The notes below the pieces were generated by a model. It was not told the origin of the DNA, searched no databases, and saw only the letters and a list, made by a program, of their open reading frames with translations. The translations under genes and the position numbers were made by a program. 64,000 bases of DNA from UBA2588 sp002339805 (GTDB taxonomy: Bacteria > Chloroflexota > Dehalococcoidia > Lucifugimonadales > UBA3495), in contig JBJKVO010000002.1 in the NCBI GenBank assembly GCA_045562555.1, forward strand, positions 62,001-126,000. Reading direction: 5' to 3'. This document shows positions 42,408-50,689 of this stretch, in pieces; positions within the stretch are counted from its first letter, which is position 1; each line of letters begins with the position of its first letter.

Positions 42408-44874
42408 CTGAGTCTTCTTCTTTCATATAATTTTTAAGTGGGGATTCCTCGGAGAACTGATTGACCCACCATTGATCAAATTGACTTTCCCCGATTTCTT
42501 TCCTGATCGTCATTAAATGGTTGATAACTTGATCGATCATGGGCAGTTTATTATTATTTACTAATGCGTACGTCCGCGCTCCCCATTCGAGGGAACCTTC
42601 CACATCACCTAGTTCTTGCTTAATAATTCCTATTTGACCATATGTGCGAGCTAGTTTATCTATGTTGGAAGATAGTTGGAAAAATTCTATGGCTTTCTTA
42701 TACCACTGTTCTGCTTCTGTGAACTGTTCTTGCTCATGGTACAAGAGCCCGATTTGTCTACATTCATCACCACTGCCTGTATTGTCTCCGATTTGTGTTT
42801 TTATATTTAATGAAGCAATTAACCATTCTTCTGCTTCATCTTGAAGCCCGCCTCTATCTTGGGAAAGTAACCCTAGATAATGGCATTCTCGGGCCATCTG
42901 CGATTGAAACCCGAGCCTGTCCGCTAAGTGCAAAGCTTGATTGTACCAACGTTGAGCTTCTTCAAAAAAGTATTGAGCGTGGAAAACTGTACCGAGGTCA
43001 TGATAGACCAACATGGCAGTTTCTTCATCTCCATAGTTTTCAACGATGCTTTGCGCTTGTTTGTACCAGCTTTCTGCTTCATCGTAATTGAGTTGTAATT
43101 GACTTAGTAAGCCTAAAAACCTGTAGTCCACTACCATCTGTTCTTGATCTTCAATTTGTTGGTGAGTTTCCAGTGCTTTGCTGTATTCTGATTTGGCATC
43201 TGAATACCTTCCTTGGAAGTATCTAATCCTACCTAAATTCTGGGCAATCTCTGCCGAATTATCGTCGGCTTCCAATGCTTGGTAGATTTCGTTGGCTTTA
43301 TTAAGGTATTCCTCTGAGGTATCTAATTGTCTGGTGAGTATGTGTATTTCGCCTAACTGGCTATACACTGTGGCCAGTTTTAAATCTTTATTATCTGCTT
43401 CGTTGTTTTCTAAGTAATCAAGAAGTTCATGGCAAATTTCTATAGCTTCTGTAAATTTGTTTTGTTCAATAAGGTCACTGCTTGTAGTCCCTTTTATATA
43501 CTCCCATAATTCGACACTGTTATTCGACGCCGCTTCTGGATAACTAATCCCACTAGTATTTAACACTTGCTCTCTAAGCAAATCTAATTCTATGAATCTT
43601 TTCTGCATTTTGTAGACCTGAGCGACGGGTTGCAGTAAGATTTGGGAGCTTTCCCAGTCTTCATCTTCCAGTGCTAGTCCGAGAGCTTGATAGAAGTTCT
43701 CTTCTTCTGCAAGAATAGCTGTTGTGCCTGAGTCGGGGTTTTCATCTAATGATTCTAAAAAATGATCAGCAGTATCAGCATATATACGAGTGAATTCTTT
43801 CTCAAATTGGGAAATCGTTTCAGCAGATTGTGTGCGGTATAATTTTTCTCCCAATAAGCGAGGTATAGCACTCGGTATTAGATATACGCTAGGAGATATA
43901 CTTGATAATATTCCTGAATCTTTGCTTCCTCTAAGCAATGCTCTTGTTGCCCCCCACCCAAGTTCTTCTTTGAACACGGATTTGTATGAAGCGCTTTGAG
44001 TAAAATGGGTAAGTACATCTAACATGACTCTTTTCTTAAAAAGAGAAATTATAGGAAGATGAGTCCGTACTCTATATGATCCTTTCTGATAGTAGAGTTC
44101 GAAAGAAGATTTCAACGCATCGGGGTTCGATTCTAATTGTGTGGTAAGTTCGTTGTCAATTATACCTAAAGGAGTAGATTTTAGTAATGGGATTGTAATT
44201 TGGAGGGCTAATGGATTGCCTTGTAAATTAGTGAGCAAATTTTCCAATTGTGAAAGGTTTGGTTTGGAGTCTTGGTCTCCATAAGCTATGTCTATGTATG
44301 CGGCTGCAAGCTTTTGGAAATCAGATGTAGCAAAAGGAGGTATTAAGATTATTTCAGGATTTGCTGTAAGGTGGGCGATTGATTGTTCAGTTTGACTCAC
44401 GAGCAGTATTTTTGACTCTGTGAGGTTTGTCCATGCCGACAAATGGTTTTTCAGCTTTGATATCTCGTTATCTTCCCAAACTGATTCAATTTGATTAATG
44501 TCATCCCAAATTAACAATGTGGCATTTTCAACAAAATGTTTGAATAGAGCTTCTTGTTGTTCTTCGCCTGTGAGATCTCCAAAAGAAATACCGAAAATCG
44601 ATGTTCCTGCTTCGTGGATTAGTTTCTGGAATGAGGAGCCTACGGTCACCTGTGAGTATACTACTCCTCCAGGATAGGTTCCATTAGACTCAGATCTTCT
44701 CGCGTATTCTAATACAAGATCTGTTTTACCTATAGCAGGTTCTCCAATTATGAATCCAATAGGGAATGTTGTGAGACTTTCAATTAAGTCCGATATTTCT
44801 TTGGACCGGCCTACAAATCCACAAAAAGGAGGGGGAGGTAGTTGGCTGGTTGATTCGTTGTCAGGCTGCTGCAT
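42400..44874 (-). CDS. STAND-type NTPase with C-terminal TPR array
   Basis: 824 residues. The NTPase starts almost at the N-terminus (FVGR at 20-23), with Walker A GEPAIGKT at 44-51 and Walker B TLLIWDD at 119-125. A winged-helix-like region (about 250-350) leads into a long helical array from about 390, and from about 480 to 790 at least seven TPRs of the 40-residue kind recur (units containing WYKQA, WYNQA, WYKKA). No N-terminal effector domain precedes the NTPase and no DNA-binding domain is visible. It would act as a sensor/switch. It overlaps the PrpD gene by eight bases. Confidence 0.85.
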   Translation of the reverse strand: MQQPDNESTSQLPPPPFCGFVGRSKEISDLIESLTTFPIGFIIGEPAIGKTDLVLEYARRSESNGTYPGGVVYSQVTVGSSFQKLIHEAGTSIFGISFGDLTGEEQQEALFKHFVENATLLIWDDINQIESVWEDNEISKLKNHLSAWTNLTESKILLVSQTEQSIAHLTANPEIILIPPFATSDFQKLAAAYIDIAYGDQDSKPNLSQLENLLTNLQGNPLALQITIPLLKSTPLGIIDNELTTQLESNPDALKSSFELYYQKGSYRVRTHLPIISLFKKRVMLDVLTHFTQSASYKSVFKEELGWGATRALLRGSKDSGILSSISPSVYLIPSAIPRLLGEKLYRTQSAETISQFEKEFTRIYADTADHFLESLDENPDSGTTAILAEEENFYQALGLALEDEDWESSQILLQPVAQVYKMQKRFIELDLLREQVLNTSGISYPEAASNNSVELWEYIKGTTSSDLIEQNKFTEAIEICHELLDYLENNEADNKDLKLATVYSQLGEIHILTRQLDTSEEYLNKANEIYQALEADDNSAEIAQNLGRIRYFQGRYSDAKSEYSKALETHQQIEDQEQMVVDYRFLGLLSQLQLNYDEAESWYKQAQSIVENYGDEETAMLVYHDLGTVFHAQYFFEEAQRWYNQALHLADRLGFQSQMARECHYLGLLSQDRGGLQDEAEEWLIASLNIKTQIGDNTGSGDECRQIGLLYHEQEQFTEAEQWYKKAIEFFQLSSNIDKLARTYGQIGIIKQELGDVEGSLEWGARTYALVNNNKLPMIDQVINHLMTIRKEIGESQFDQWWVNQFSEESPLKNYMKEEDSDE

Positions 44875-44934
44875 GTGACAGATTCTGCCTATACCTATAT
44901 TTTATTTGGCTGTTCAAGATAGAGGATTCGCTGT

Positions 44935-45927
44935 TTAGCTGCCTCTCACTCCGGCTTCTTTGGATTCTTTGGTCTGTTTTAACCATCTCCATCGCTGGAG
45001 CGGATCGCTTACTGCTCTTAGCCATACTCCGAACAGATTGAAACTTAAAGCAGTCAGGAATATAGCCATGCCTGGGACGATTACTACCCACCATGCTCTG
45101 ACGATGTAATCACGTCCTTGAGATAGCATTAAACCCCATGAAGAGTCGGGAGGTTGTATACCAAAACCCAAGAAACTCAGGGTGGTTTCAGTCAAAATAT
45201 TTCTGGGTACTTCTAACGCTGCAATTGTAAGAATCGGCGTAATCAAGTTAGGTAATATGTGGTGCGTTATAATCCTACTGTCTTTGCAGCCAATAGATCT
45301 TGCTGCGTCCACGAAGGCTTGTTCTCTTAAAGACATTACTACCCCTCGTGCAACCCTGCAATATAGCATCCATCGAGCAATCGCGAATACTATAATAATG
45401 TTAATAAAGCTGGGACCTAGTATATACAGTACAATTAAGGCTAATAACAACAAGGGCACAGACATGAAGATGTCTACCGTTCTCATTATGATATCGTCTA
45501 TGACACCTCGGTAGTATCCTGCTATTACTCCAAGAAGTAGCCCTAAAGCTCCTGATACTATAACTCCAAGCGCGCCAACAGAGATAGAAATTCTTCCGCC
45601 GTATATTAGTCTTGTGAGCATATCTCTGCCCAAGTGATCAGTTCCAAAAAGGAAGAAACGCTGTTCTGTAGTAGGAGGACTAACCATGACATTTTTGGCT
45701 TCACCTGATGAAAGTGGAGGAAGATGTCTTAACCGAAGTTGCTGCTCTTCATAAGGGTATGGAGCAGCTAATGGAGCAAAAGCGGCTGCTAATATAACGA
45801 TAATTAGGAACAAAGTTGATACCAAGGTTATCCAATCGCTTAGAAATGCTTGTACTAGAGCGTGGTTCCATATCCTTGATACTATGTTCGCTTTTTGTTC
45901 TAATTCTATTCCGATGTCATTTTGCAT
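44935..45927 (-). CDS. Peptide/nickel-type ABC permease (DppC-like)
   Basis: 330 residues with an N-terminal helix (about 35-57), a long periplasmic loop with a GTDHLGRDMLTR motif typical of DppC/OppC, and a C-terminal five-helix core containing the EAA loop (AARSIGCKDSRIITHHILPN). Together with the DppB-like gene 37 bases upstream it forms the channel of a peptide, glycan or nickel importer. Neither the ATPases nor the substrate-binding protein is in the operon, so they must be encoded elsewhere. Confidence 0.9.
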   Translation of the reverse strand: MQNDIGIELEQKANIVSRIWNHALVQAFLSDWITLVSTLFLIIVILAAAFAPLAAPYPYEEQQLRLRHLPPLSSGEAKNVMVSPPTTEQRFFLFGTDHLGRDMLTRLIYGGRISISVGALGVIVSGALGLLLGVIAGYYRGVIDDIIMRTVDIFMSVPLLLLALIVLYILGPSFINIIIVFAIARWMLYCRVARGVVMSLREQAFVDAARSIGCKDSRIITHHILPNLITPILTIAALEVPRNILTETTLSFLGFGIQPPDSSWGLMLSQGRDYIVRAWWVVIVPGMAIFLTALSFNLFGVWLRAVSDPLQRWRWLKQTKESKEAGVRGS

Positions 45928-45964
45928 TGTAAGTAGTCACCCTTAATGAATTTGGTTATGAACG

Positions 45965-46894
45965 CTATTTATATGAAACTCGGGGATCTAGCCATGTGTA
46001 TATCAGATCAACCAGTAAGTTAATAAACATGACCATGAGCGCAATTATAAATACTGAAGCGGTTACCACCGGCAAATCTCGTGCGGTAATCGCGTCTACT
46101 AATAGCTTGCCAAGACCGGGCCATCCGAAAATGATTTCTACTGCGGTAGCTCCATTCATGAATCCTGCTAGTTCGTCTCCCATTAGAGTTACAATGGAAA
46201 TTGCAGCATTTTTCAACACATGGGCATACAACACTTTGTTCTCTGCTAATCCTTTTGCTCTGGCTGTTGCGACGTATTGTTTCCCCATTTCTTCTATCAT
46301 AGTAGCACGCGTAATTTGTGCGTTTCTTCCTATGACTCTAGGGGACAGAGTCAGCGCTGGTAGTACTATGTATAGCCAGCCACTCGGCCCAAGCCCTGCG
46401 AAGCCAGATGTTGGCAGCAGGTCTGCTTGTACTGCTACCAATAATATCAATACTAAACCTAACCAGAACTCTGGGATCGAGATTACCGCGAACGACAATA
46501 TGTTTACAATACGATCCACCATCCCCCGCGGTCTACGTGCCGCCCACATGCCTAAAGGCACACCGACGATACCTATCCCCCATGCTACTAATGCTAGGAC
46601 AGCGGTATTAGGAAGCATTCTGAAAACAATTTCTCTCGCTGGGATCCTATGCCTTAATGAAGTGTCAAAGTCTAAAGTGGCTAAGTTCGCGTAAAACTCA
46701 CCGAAACGGACGTACAAAGGTCTGTCCAAACCATATTGCGCACGAATCAAAGCTATTGCTTCTTCAGACGCATCCTCGTCAACAAGTAGTTCTACAGGGT
46801 CTCCAAGGACATTAATAGCCAGAAATAACATACCCATAAGTCCTAGTATTATGAAGAAAGAGTGGCCGACCCGCCGTATCATGTAGTTTCGCAA
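45965..46894 (-). CDS. Peptide/nickel-type ABC permease (DppB-like)
   Basis: 309 residues with six predicted transmembrane helices, an N-terminal RRVGHSFFIILGLM, a periplasmic loop with QYGLDRPLYVRF typical of DppB/OppB, and the EAA loop (VATARAKGLAENKVLYAHVL). The start is TTG at 46894 with GGAG seven bases ahead; ATG at 46882 is an alternative. It leads the minus-strand run DppB-DppC-STAND-PrpD-zinc ribbon-MFS. Its own promoter carries a palindrome across the -10 box. Confidence 0.9.
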   Translation of the reverse strand: MRNYMIRRVGHSFFIILGLMGMLFLAINVLGDPVELLVDEDASEEAIALIRAQYGLDRPLYVRFGEFYANLATLDFDTSLRHRIPAREIVFRMLPNTAVLALVAWGIGIVGVPLGMWAARRPRGMVDRIVNILSFAVISIPEFWLGLVLILLVAVQADLLPTSGFAGLGPSGWLYIVLPALTLSPRVIGRNAQITRATMIEEMGKQYVATARAKGLAENKVLYAHVLKNAAISIVTLMGDELAGFMNGATAVEIIFGWPGLGKLLVDAITARDLPVVTASVFIIALMVMFINLLVDLIYTWLDPRVSYK

Positions 46895-46965
46895 TTGTTG
46901 ACTCCGAATTACTTATAAATAAGGTCTTGATTCCTAGGCTCTCCGAGGTTTCCTAGGGTGTGCGA

Positions 46966-46997
46966 GAAGTATACTTCGAGGTTTAATAATTTTGCAA
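46966..46997 (-). promoter_or_regulatory. Predicted promoter of the DppB operon, -10 within a palindrome
   Basis: Minus-strand TTGCAA (46997-46992), 18-base spacer and TATACT (46973-46968). The -10 box lies inside the perfect 12-base palindrome GAAGTATACTTC at 46966-46977, so a repressor bound there would block transcription. The leader is about 70 bases and includes two CCTAGG copies. Confidence 0.5.
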
Positions 46998-47069
46998 CCG
47001 ACTTAGCTTAAGTATTCAGGATTCGAATGTATGAATCCTTAGGTCATACTGATTTGTGATATTAAGTGC

Positions 47070-47297
47070 TTAACTCGCGATTTTTTTAATTTCCAAAGTT
47101 TCGCCAGGGGATAATGCTACACGCCTCACAGTAATACCTAACTTAAGGCACCAGTAGCCTAGGGTAGCTTTGCTTATGTCTAACTCATCCGCACAAGCAG
47201 ATAGACCTATGTCATTAATCATCTCGGGTAGTATTTTTTCCAAGTCTCTTTGGAAGGCTTTTTCTACCCGAAGCATCATTTTAGTTTTTCTGGCCAT
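47070..47297 (-). CDS. Small helix-turn-helix protein
   Basis: 75 residues. Residues about 33-55 (SACADELDISKATLGYWCLK) form a predicted helix-turn-helix with the shape of a phage-like or small transcriptional regulator; the preceding 30 residues are helical and charged. A basic start (MARKTKMM) suits a nucleic-acid binder. AGGTGA precedes the ATG by six bases. It has a consensus-type promoter, with a perfect 14-bp inverted repeat 21 bases upstream of its -35 box. Targets are unknown. Confidence 0.65.
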   Translation of the reverse strand: MARKTKMMLRVEKAFQRDLEKILPEMINDIGLSACADELDISKATLGYWCLKLGITVRRVALSPGETLEIKKIAS

Positions 47298-47339
47298 GAA
47301 TTCACCTGTGTAATCACTTTTATTATCTAATCATGTTTG

Positions 47340-47368
47340 AAATTAACACCAATATAAGACTATGTCAA
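47340..47368 (-). promoter_or_regulatory. Predicted promoter of the small HTH gene
   Basis: Minus-strand consensus TTGACA (47368-47363), 17-base spacer, TAATTT (47345-47340), with the ATG at 47297 about 40 bases on. Confidence 0.65.
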
Positions 47369-47389
47369 TAAAAGGTAAAAACTTGTATA

Positions 47390-47421
47390 AAACTTTTCTT
47401 ATAAAAGTATAAGAAAAGTTT
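47390..47421. repeat. Perfect 14-bp inverted repeat, loop of four
   Basis: AAACTTTTCTTATA, then AAAG, then TATAAGAAAAGTTT. It lies between the HypE-like gene stop and the HTH gene promoter. The A/T-only-like stem (two G/C pairs per arm) is weak for a terminator, and there is no following T-run beyond ATACAAGTTTTT, so it may be a regulator-binding site or a terminator of modest strength. Confidence 0.55.
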
Positions 47422-47466
47422 AAAAATATTTAATTAGTGCGCAACATAATGTCGATTGAATGATGA

Positions 47467-48480
47467 TTACAGTTGTGTGATTTTGGTTATTTCGTCTCTG
47501 TCGAAAGTAGGCAAAGGTACTTTTTGATTGGAATATGATTCAATAAGCATCGATCCGTGTTCTCTAGGCATTATTTGTCCTATGTTAGAGCACTGAATGG
47601 AAAGAGACTTTAATTCCCCAATTATTTCGCCTGAAATACCAGCTGAGGTTGTGAAAAGAAGACTTCCTGAAGCAATCAAACCAAGTGGGTCTATTTCAAT
47701 TTGCGAACATATCTTTCGGAACGCTGCAGGGATAGGAAGCTCAGATTCGTAAATCAGTGCCCCTACATTTGAAGCTGAGGTTACTTCTGCCAAACCAGTA
47801 GCAATTCCTCCTTCGGTTGGATCGTGCATACTATTAACTTCTTTATAAGTTTTGAGTAATGTGGCTTCGGGCAATATATCCATGTTATTAGCTATTGATA
47901 ATCGTTTTAAAAATTCTATATCGCTGGGGCTTAATCCTTCGAATTGACTCAGGTTAGGAAAATATGAAAGAAGTAATTTGATACCTTCAATTGGGCAATG
48001 TTTGGTTATTAAAATATCATCAAATTCTTTAGCATTATGTGTAGGCTTGACATGCAAATTATCCGCTATGCCTATCATAGAACCGCTAACCACAGGATAT
48101 TGAACAGCAGGTGTCACTTCACTGTGACCGCCAATTAATTGGATATTCATGTGTGAGCATGTTTCTGCGATGTCTTTGAAAATTGATGAAAATTCTTGCT
48201 CAGTGCTATGCTCCGGCATCAGTATTGTTGCAGAATACCATTTAGGTACTCCCCCGGACGCAGCCACGTCATTAGAATTTATTATTACGGAGTGCCAGCC
48301 TGGATTCTCAGTGGGGAAAGTGATGGGATCGCTTCCTATAAGTACAGTCTGACCTTTGATGTTTATAACGGCAGTATCTTCTCCGATGGCTGGACCCAAT
48401 TCAACTCCGGAGTCCGAGATTATTGTTAGATTACTCAAAAGGTTTCGGAGTGTTTCACCTGGGATTTTACCGGCTTTCAT
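47467..48480 (-). CDS. AIR-synthase-related protein (HypE-like)
   Basis: 337 residues of the PurM/HypE/ThiL/SelD ATP-binding superfamily. N-terminal GKIPGETL, then GPAIGEDTAVI (about 25-36) with the phosphate-binding Asp, and SDPITFP and NSNDVAASGG further on. This pattern is that of HypE-like, AIR-synthase-related proteins, not of SelD: there is no N-terminal Cys/Sec-Gly-Cys-Lys motif and no N-terminal glycine-rich loop. HypE itself ends in a cysteine, which this protein lacks. Function unknown; possibly small-molecule phosphorylation or amidation. Confidence 0.78.
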   Translation of the reverse strand: MKAGKIPGETLRNLLSNLTIISDSGVELGPAIGEDTAVINIKGQTVLIGSDPITFPTENPGWHSVIINSNDVAASGGVPKWYSATILMPEHSTEQEFSSIFKDIAETCSHMNIQLIGGHSEVTPAVQYPVVSGSMIGIADNLHVKPTHNAKEFDDILITKHCPIEGIKLLLSYFPNLSQFEGLSPSDIEFLKRLSIANNMDILPEATLLKTYKEVNSMHDPTEGGIATGLAEVTSASNVGALIYESELPIPAAFRKICSQIEIDPLGLIASGSLLFTTSAGISGEIIGELKSLSIQCSNIGQIMPREHGSMLIESYSNQKVPLPTFDRDEITKITQL

Positions 48481-48585
48481 ATGGCACCGACACTTTTAAT
48501 AGAATAATGATTAGGACCTATATTGTATATTTCAAATTAAGAACTAGGAAGGGTCTGCTTTCCAATGAGAGTTACAGATTAGCAA

Positions 48586-48607
48586 AATACCTCTAGGTGG
48601 AGGTATT
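48586..48607. repeat. Perfect 8-bp inverted repeat in a divergent promoter region
   Basis: AATACCTC, loop TAGGTG, GAGGTATT. It lies between the divergent HypE-like gene and the 191-residue protein gene, about 70 bases before the latter. Candidate operator or short hairpin. Confidence 0.4.
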
Positions 48608-48678
48608 AAAGATTTTGTTGTAAAATTTAGGAGCTGATTAGATTACTTAATAATTTCCTTTTAACTGAGGAGAAATGA

Positions 48679-49254
48679 ATGGAAGAATTTTACTGGGATC
48701 AGCTGTTGCCTGACAGCGATCCGGAGATTGAGTTATGTATATTTCCTCATCTCCAAGAATTTATCGTGATTGACAGGCGTGAGACTCCGCCTAACGTTCA
48801 ATTGTTGCACGCAACTGCGGTCTTTGACTCAGAGTTCAATGATTGCGTCCAGTTCGAGATATCGAACTTTCTAAAAGATAACGATACTTTTCCATTTTCC
48901 CACATTATGGATATGCCGAATAAAATAGAAGAGATAATTCGAGGTTTAGCTATGTCGTTCATTTTAGAAACTTTGGACATAAACACTGATGACTACGAGT
49001 CAGTTCCATCAATAGTGGCGTACGTGATCAGTGGTGGATCTGTTAAGAAAGATTCAGACCATCTAGTGACCTACCTTACGTCTGAATGTGAATCCTCTGA
49101 TAGAAGTTATATGGGGCCAGATTGGGCTCAAGTTATAAGTTCTTTGAGAGACAAAGAACAGGAACAATATGACTCTAGTCAGATAAGGAAATCTCATCAA
49201 GCTTTTGATTCTGAAACATTAGACTATTTTTCCTTTTGGGAAAACCGTAACTAA
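48679..49254 (+). CDS. Protein of unknown function
   Basis: 191 residues, acidic, cytosolic, no signal or transmembrane segment. The first 80 residues are beta-like and the middle and C-terminal parts helical with many Asp/Glu; no motif or domain is recognised. GAGGAG precedes the ATG by about six bases. It is followed 24 bases later by a metallophosphoesterase and then UppP, all on the plus strand, suggesting a small operon. It could be an accessory to the phosphoesterase, but nothing in the sequence proves it. Confidence 0.65.
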   Translation: MEEFYWDQLLPDSDPEIELCIFPHLQEFIVIDRRETPPNVQLLHATAVFDSEFNDCVQFEISNFLKDNDTFPFSHIMDMPNKIEEIIRGLAMSFILETLDINTDDYESVPSIVAYVISGGSVKKDSDHLVTYLTSECESSDRSYMGPDWAQVISSLRDKEQEQYDSSQIRKSHQAFDSETLDYFSFWENRN

Positions 49255-49278
49255 ACTACTAGCAAGGATATTTCCAAG

Positions 49279-49851
49279 ATGGAAATAGGGGTTATATCTG
49301 ACACTCACTTGGCCGGCCATGGTACAGGTCTCCCTTCACAAGTCTTCGATGTTTTTAAAAATATGGATTTGATATTACATTGTGGGGACTTAGAATGCAT
49401 TGGAGTTTTGGATGAGCTTGAAAAAATAGCTCCAGTCAAAGCTGTGAGGGGATATGAGGATCCGATAGAAGCGGGATCTAGATTATCTGACCGAGTTAGA
49501 TTAATAAAAACCGGGAAGATCCGCATAGCTATGGTGCATGACATACAATGGCCTTATCCGCCAATTTATACTACCGCAGATGGTCAATCTATACTTTTGC
49601 CTGAGGATTACGAAAATACTGCTGCTATGCTTCACAAAAAGTTCGGTTGTGTATCTGATGTAGTACTGTTTGGAGATACTCATGAGGAACTGGTTTTATG
49701 GAAGCATGGTATTTTGTGGATGAATCCAGGCAGTCCTACATTCCCAGGTAAACACCATTTACCTAACGATCTGGGAACTGTAGGTGTTATCAAGATCACT
49801 GGAACTGAAATAGATGCATGTATAATTGATCTTAAAGATATTCCTCGATAA
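49279..49851 (+). CDS. Metallophosphoesterase (YfcE/MJ0936 family)
   Basis: 190 residues. Metal motifs: ISDTH (Asp8, His10), HCGD (34-37) and GDTHEE (about 132-137), with a terminal NPGSPTFP typical of the family. The GNxD motif, normally RGNCD, reads RGYED (57-61), so the metal-binding Asn is replaced by Tyr. Activity is likely lowered or changed. Relatives hydrolyse cyclic nucleotides or other phosphodiesters. Lies between the unknown 191-residue protein and uppP. Confidence 0.83.
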   Translation: MEIGVISDTHLAGHGTGLPSQVFDVFKNMDLILHCGDLECIGVLDELEKIAPVKAVRGYEDPIEAGSRLSDRVRLIKTGKIRIAMVHDIQWPYPPIYTTADGQSILLPEDYENTAAMLHKKFGCVSDVVLFGDTHEELVLWKHGILWMNPGSPTFPGKHHLPNDLGTVGVIKITGTEIDACIIDLKDIPR

Positions 49852-49867
49852 GAGATAGGGGCTAAAT

Positions 49868-50644
49868 GTGACTTCAAGTATTCTAATTGGACTAATTCAA
49901 GGTGTCGTAGAGTGGATTCCTGTGAGTTCCGAAGGAATATTGGTCATTCTATTTGATTGCTGCACTGAAATTGGGTTTAGTGAAGGGATTGCCATAGCAT
50001 TATTACTGCATTTTGGTACTGGTGTAGCAAGCACTATGTATTTTTCAAAAGACATTATAGAGATATTAAAGGTCAGGGATTGGACGACAGGTTCTCAGAA
50101 AAACCTTCTTTCTGCGATTATCATATCGAGCTTCTTTACAGGGATTATAGGGATCCCTATTTATTTGGCTATGACATCTATACCCGAACATTTGGGGAAA
50201 TATCTGATGATATTAATCGGCATACTCATAATAATCACAGGACTAGTCCAGATAAGACAAGTTTCCAAAGTTGGTAGGTCTATAGATGATATCAAAGTTT
50301 TTGAAATGAGTTTGCTAGGAATAGTTCAAGGTTTTTCTATATTGCCTGGTTTGAGCCGATCAGCTTTGACTTTATCTTTTCTTATTGGCAGAGAGGTCAA
50401 AGTTGAGGATGCTCTAAAGTTGAGCTATTTGATTAGTATCCCTGTGAGTTTTGGAGGAGGACTACTAGGGCTCTTTGCCCTTGGAGTATTTTCTCTAGAG
50501 TTAAGTCATATTGTAGGGATATTCACCGCTTTTCTAGCAGGTATAATTACTATTGGGTTTCTTATGAGATTGTTGAAGAATATACCCATGGGAATGGTAG
50601 CCTTGGCTACGGGTGTTTTAGTAATAGGATCTTCTTTCCTCTAA
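49868..50644 (+). CDS. uppP: Undecaprenyl-diphosphatase (UppP/BacA)
   Basis: 258 residues, seven or eight hydrophobic helices. Signature 1 is EWIPVSSEG (about 15-23), which differs from the common EFLPISSTGHL form, and signature 2 is PGLSRSA near 160. The enzyme recycles the lipid carrier for wall or surface polysaccharide synthesis by removing a phosphate. GTG start at 49868, 16 bases after the metallophosphoesterase gene. The stop codon lies inside a strong terminator hairpin. Confidence 0.9.
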   Translation: MTSSILIGLIQGVVEWIPVSSEGILVILFDCCTEIGFSEGIAIALLLHFGTGVASTMYFSKDIIEILKVRDWTTGSQKNLLSAIIISSFFTGIIGIPIYLAMTSIPEHLGKYLMILIGILIIITGLVQIRQVSKVGRSIDDIKVFEMSLLGIVQGFSILPGLSRSALTLSFLIGREVKVEDALKLSYLISIPVSFGGGLLGLFALGVFSLELSHIVGIFTAFLAGIITIGFLMRLLKNIPMGMVALATGVLVIGSSFL

Positions 50645-50676
50645 GAAAGCAGCCGCAAACGCGGCTGCTTTCTTAG
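50641..50676. terminator. Bidirectional terminator between uppP and the pyrophosphatase gene
   Basis: A 16-bp perfect stem: from 50641, arm ending GCAGCCGC, loop AAAC, then GCGGCTGC and onward to 50676. It is the strongest hairpin in the window and sits between two convergent genes. The plus side continues with GACTCTTTTG and the minus side with a mixed sequence, so a T-run exists only moderately on the plus side. The uppP stop codon is part of the stem. Confidence 0.8.
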
Positions 50677-50689
50677 ACTCTTTTGTGGT

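Noticed and set aside
45996..46694. 232-residue open frame on the plus strand
   Set aside because: It is antisense to the DppB-like gene, has Ser/Thr/Ala-rich composition and no domain features; the minus-strand gene has clear permease motifs.
47390..47421. Inverted repeat as a definite Rho-independent terminator
   Set aside because: The stem is mostly A/T and there is no clear T-run next to it, so termination is only one possibility.
47467..48480. AIR-synthase-related protein considered as SelD, since tRNA-Sec is in the window
   Set aside because: It lacks the N-terminal Cys/Sec-Gly-Cys-Lys motif and glycine-rich loop of SelD; the GKIPGETL start and GEDTAVI pattern are of the HypE-like group.
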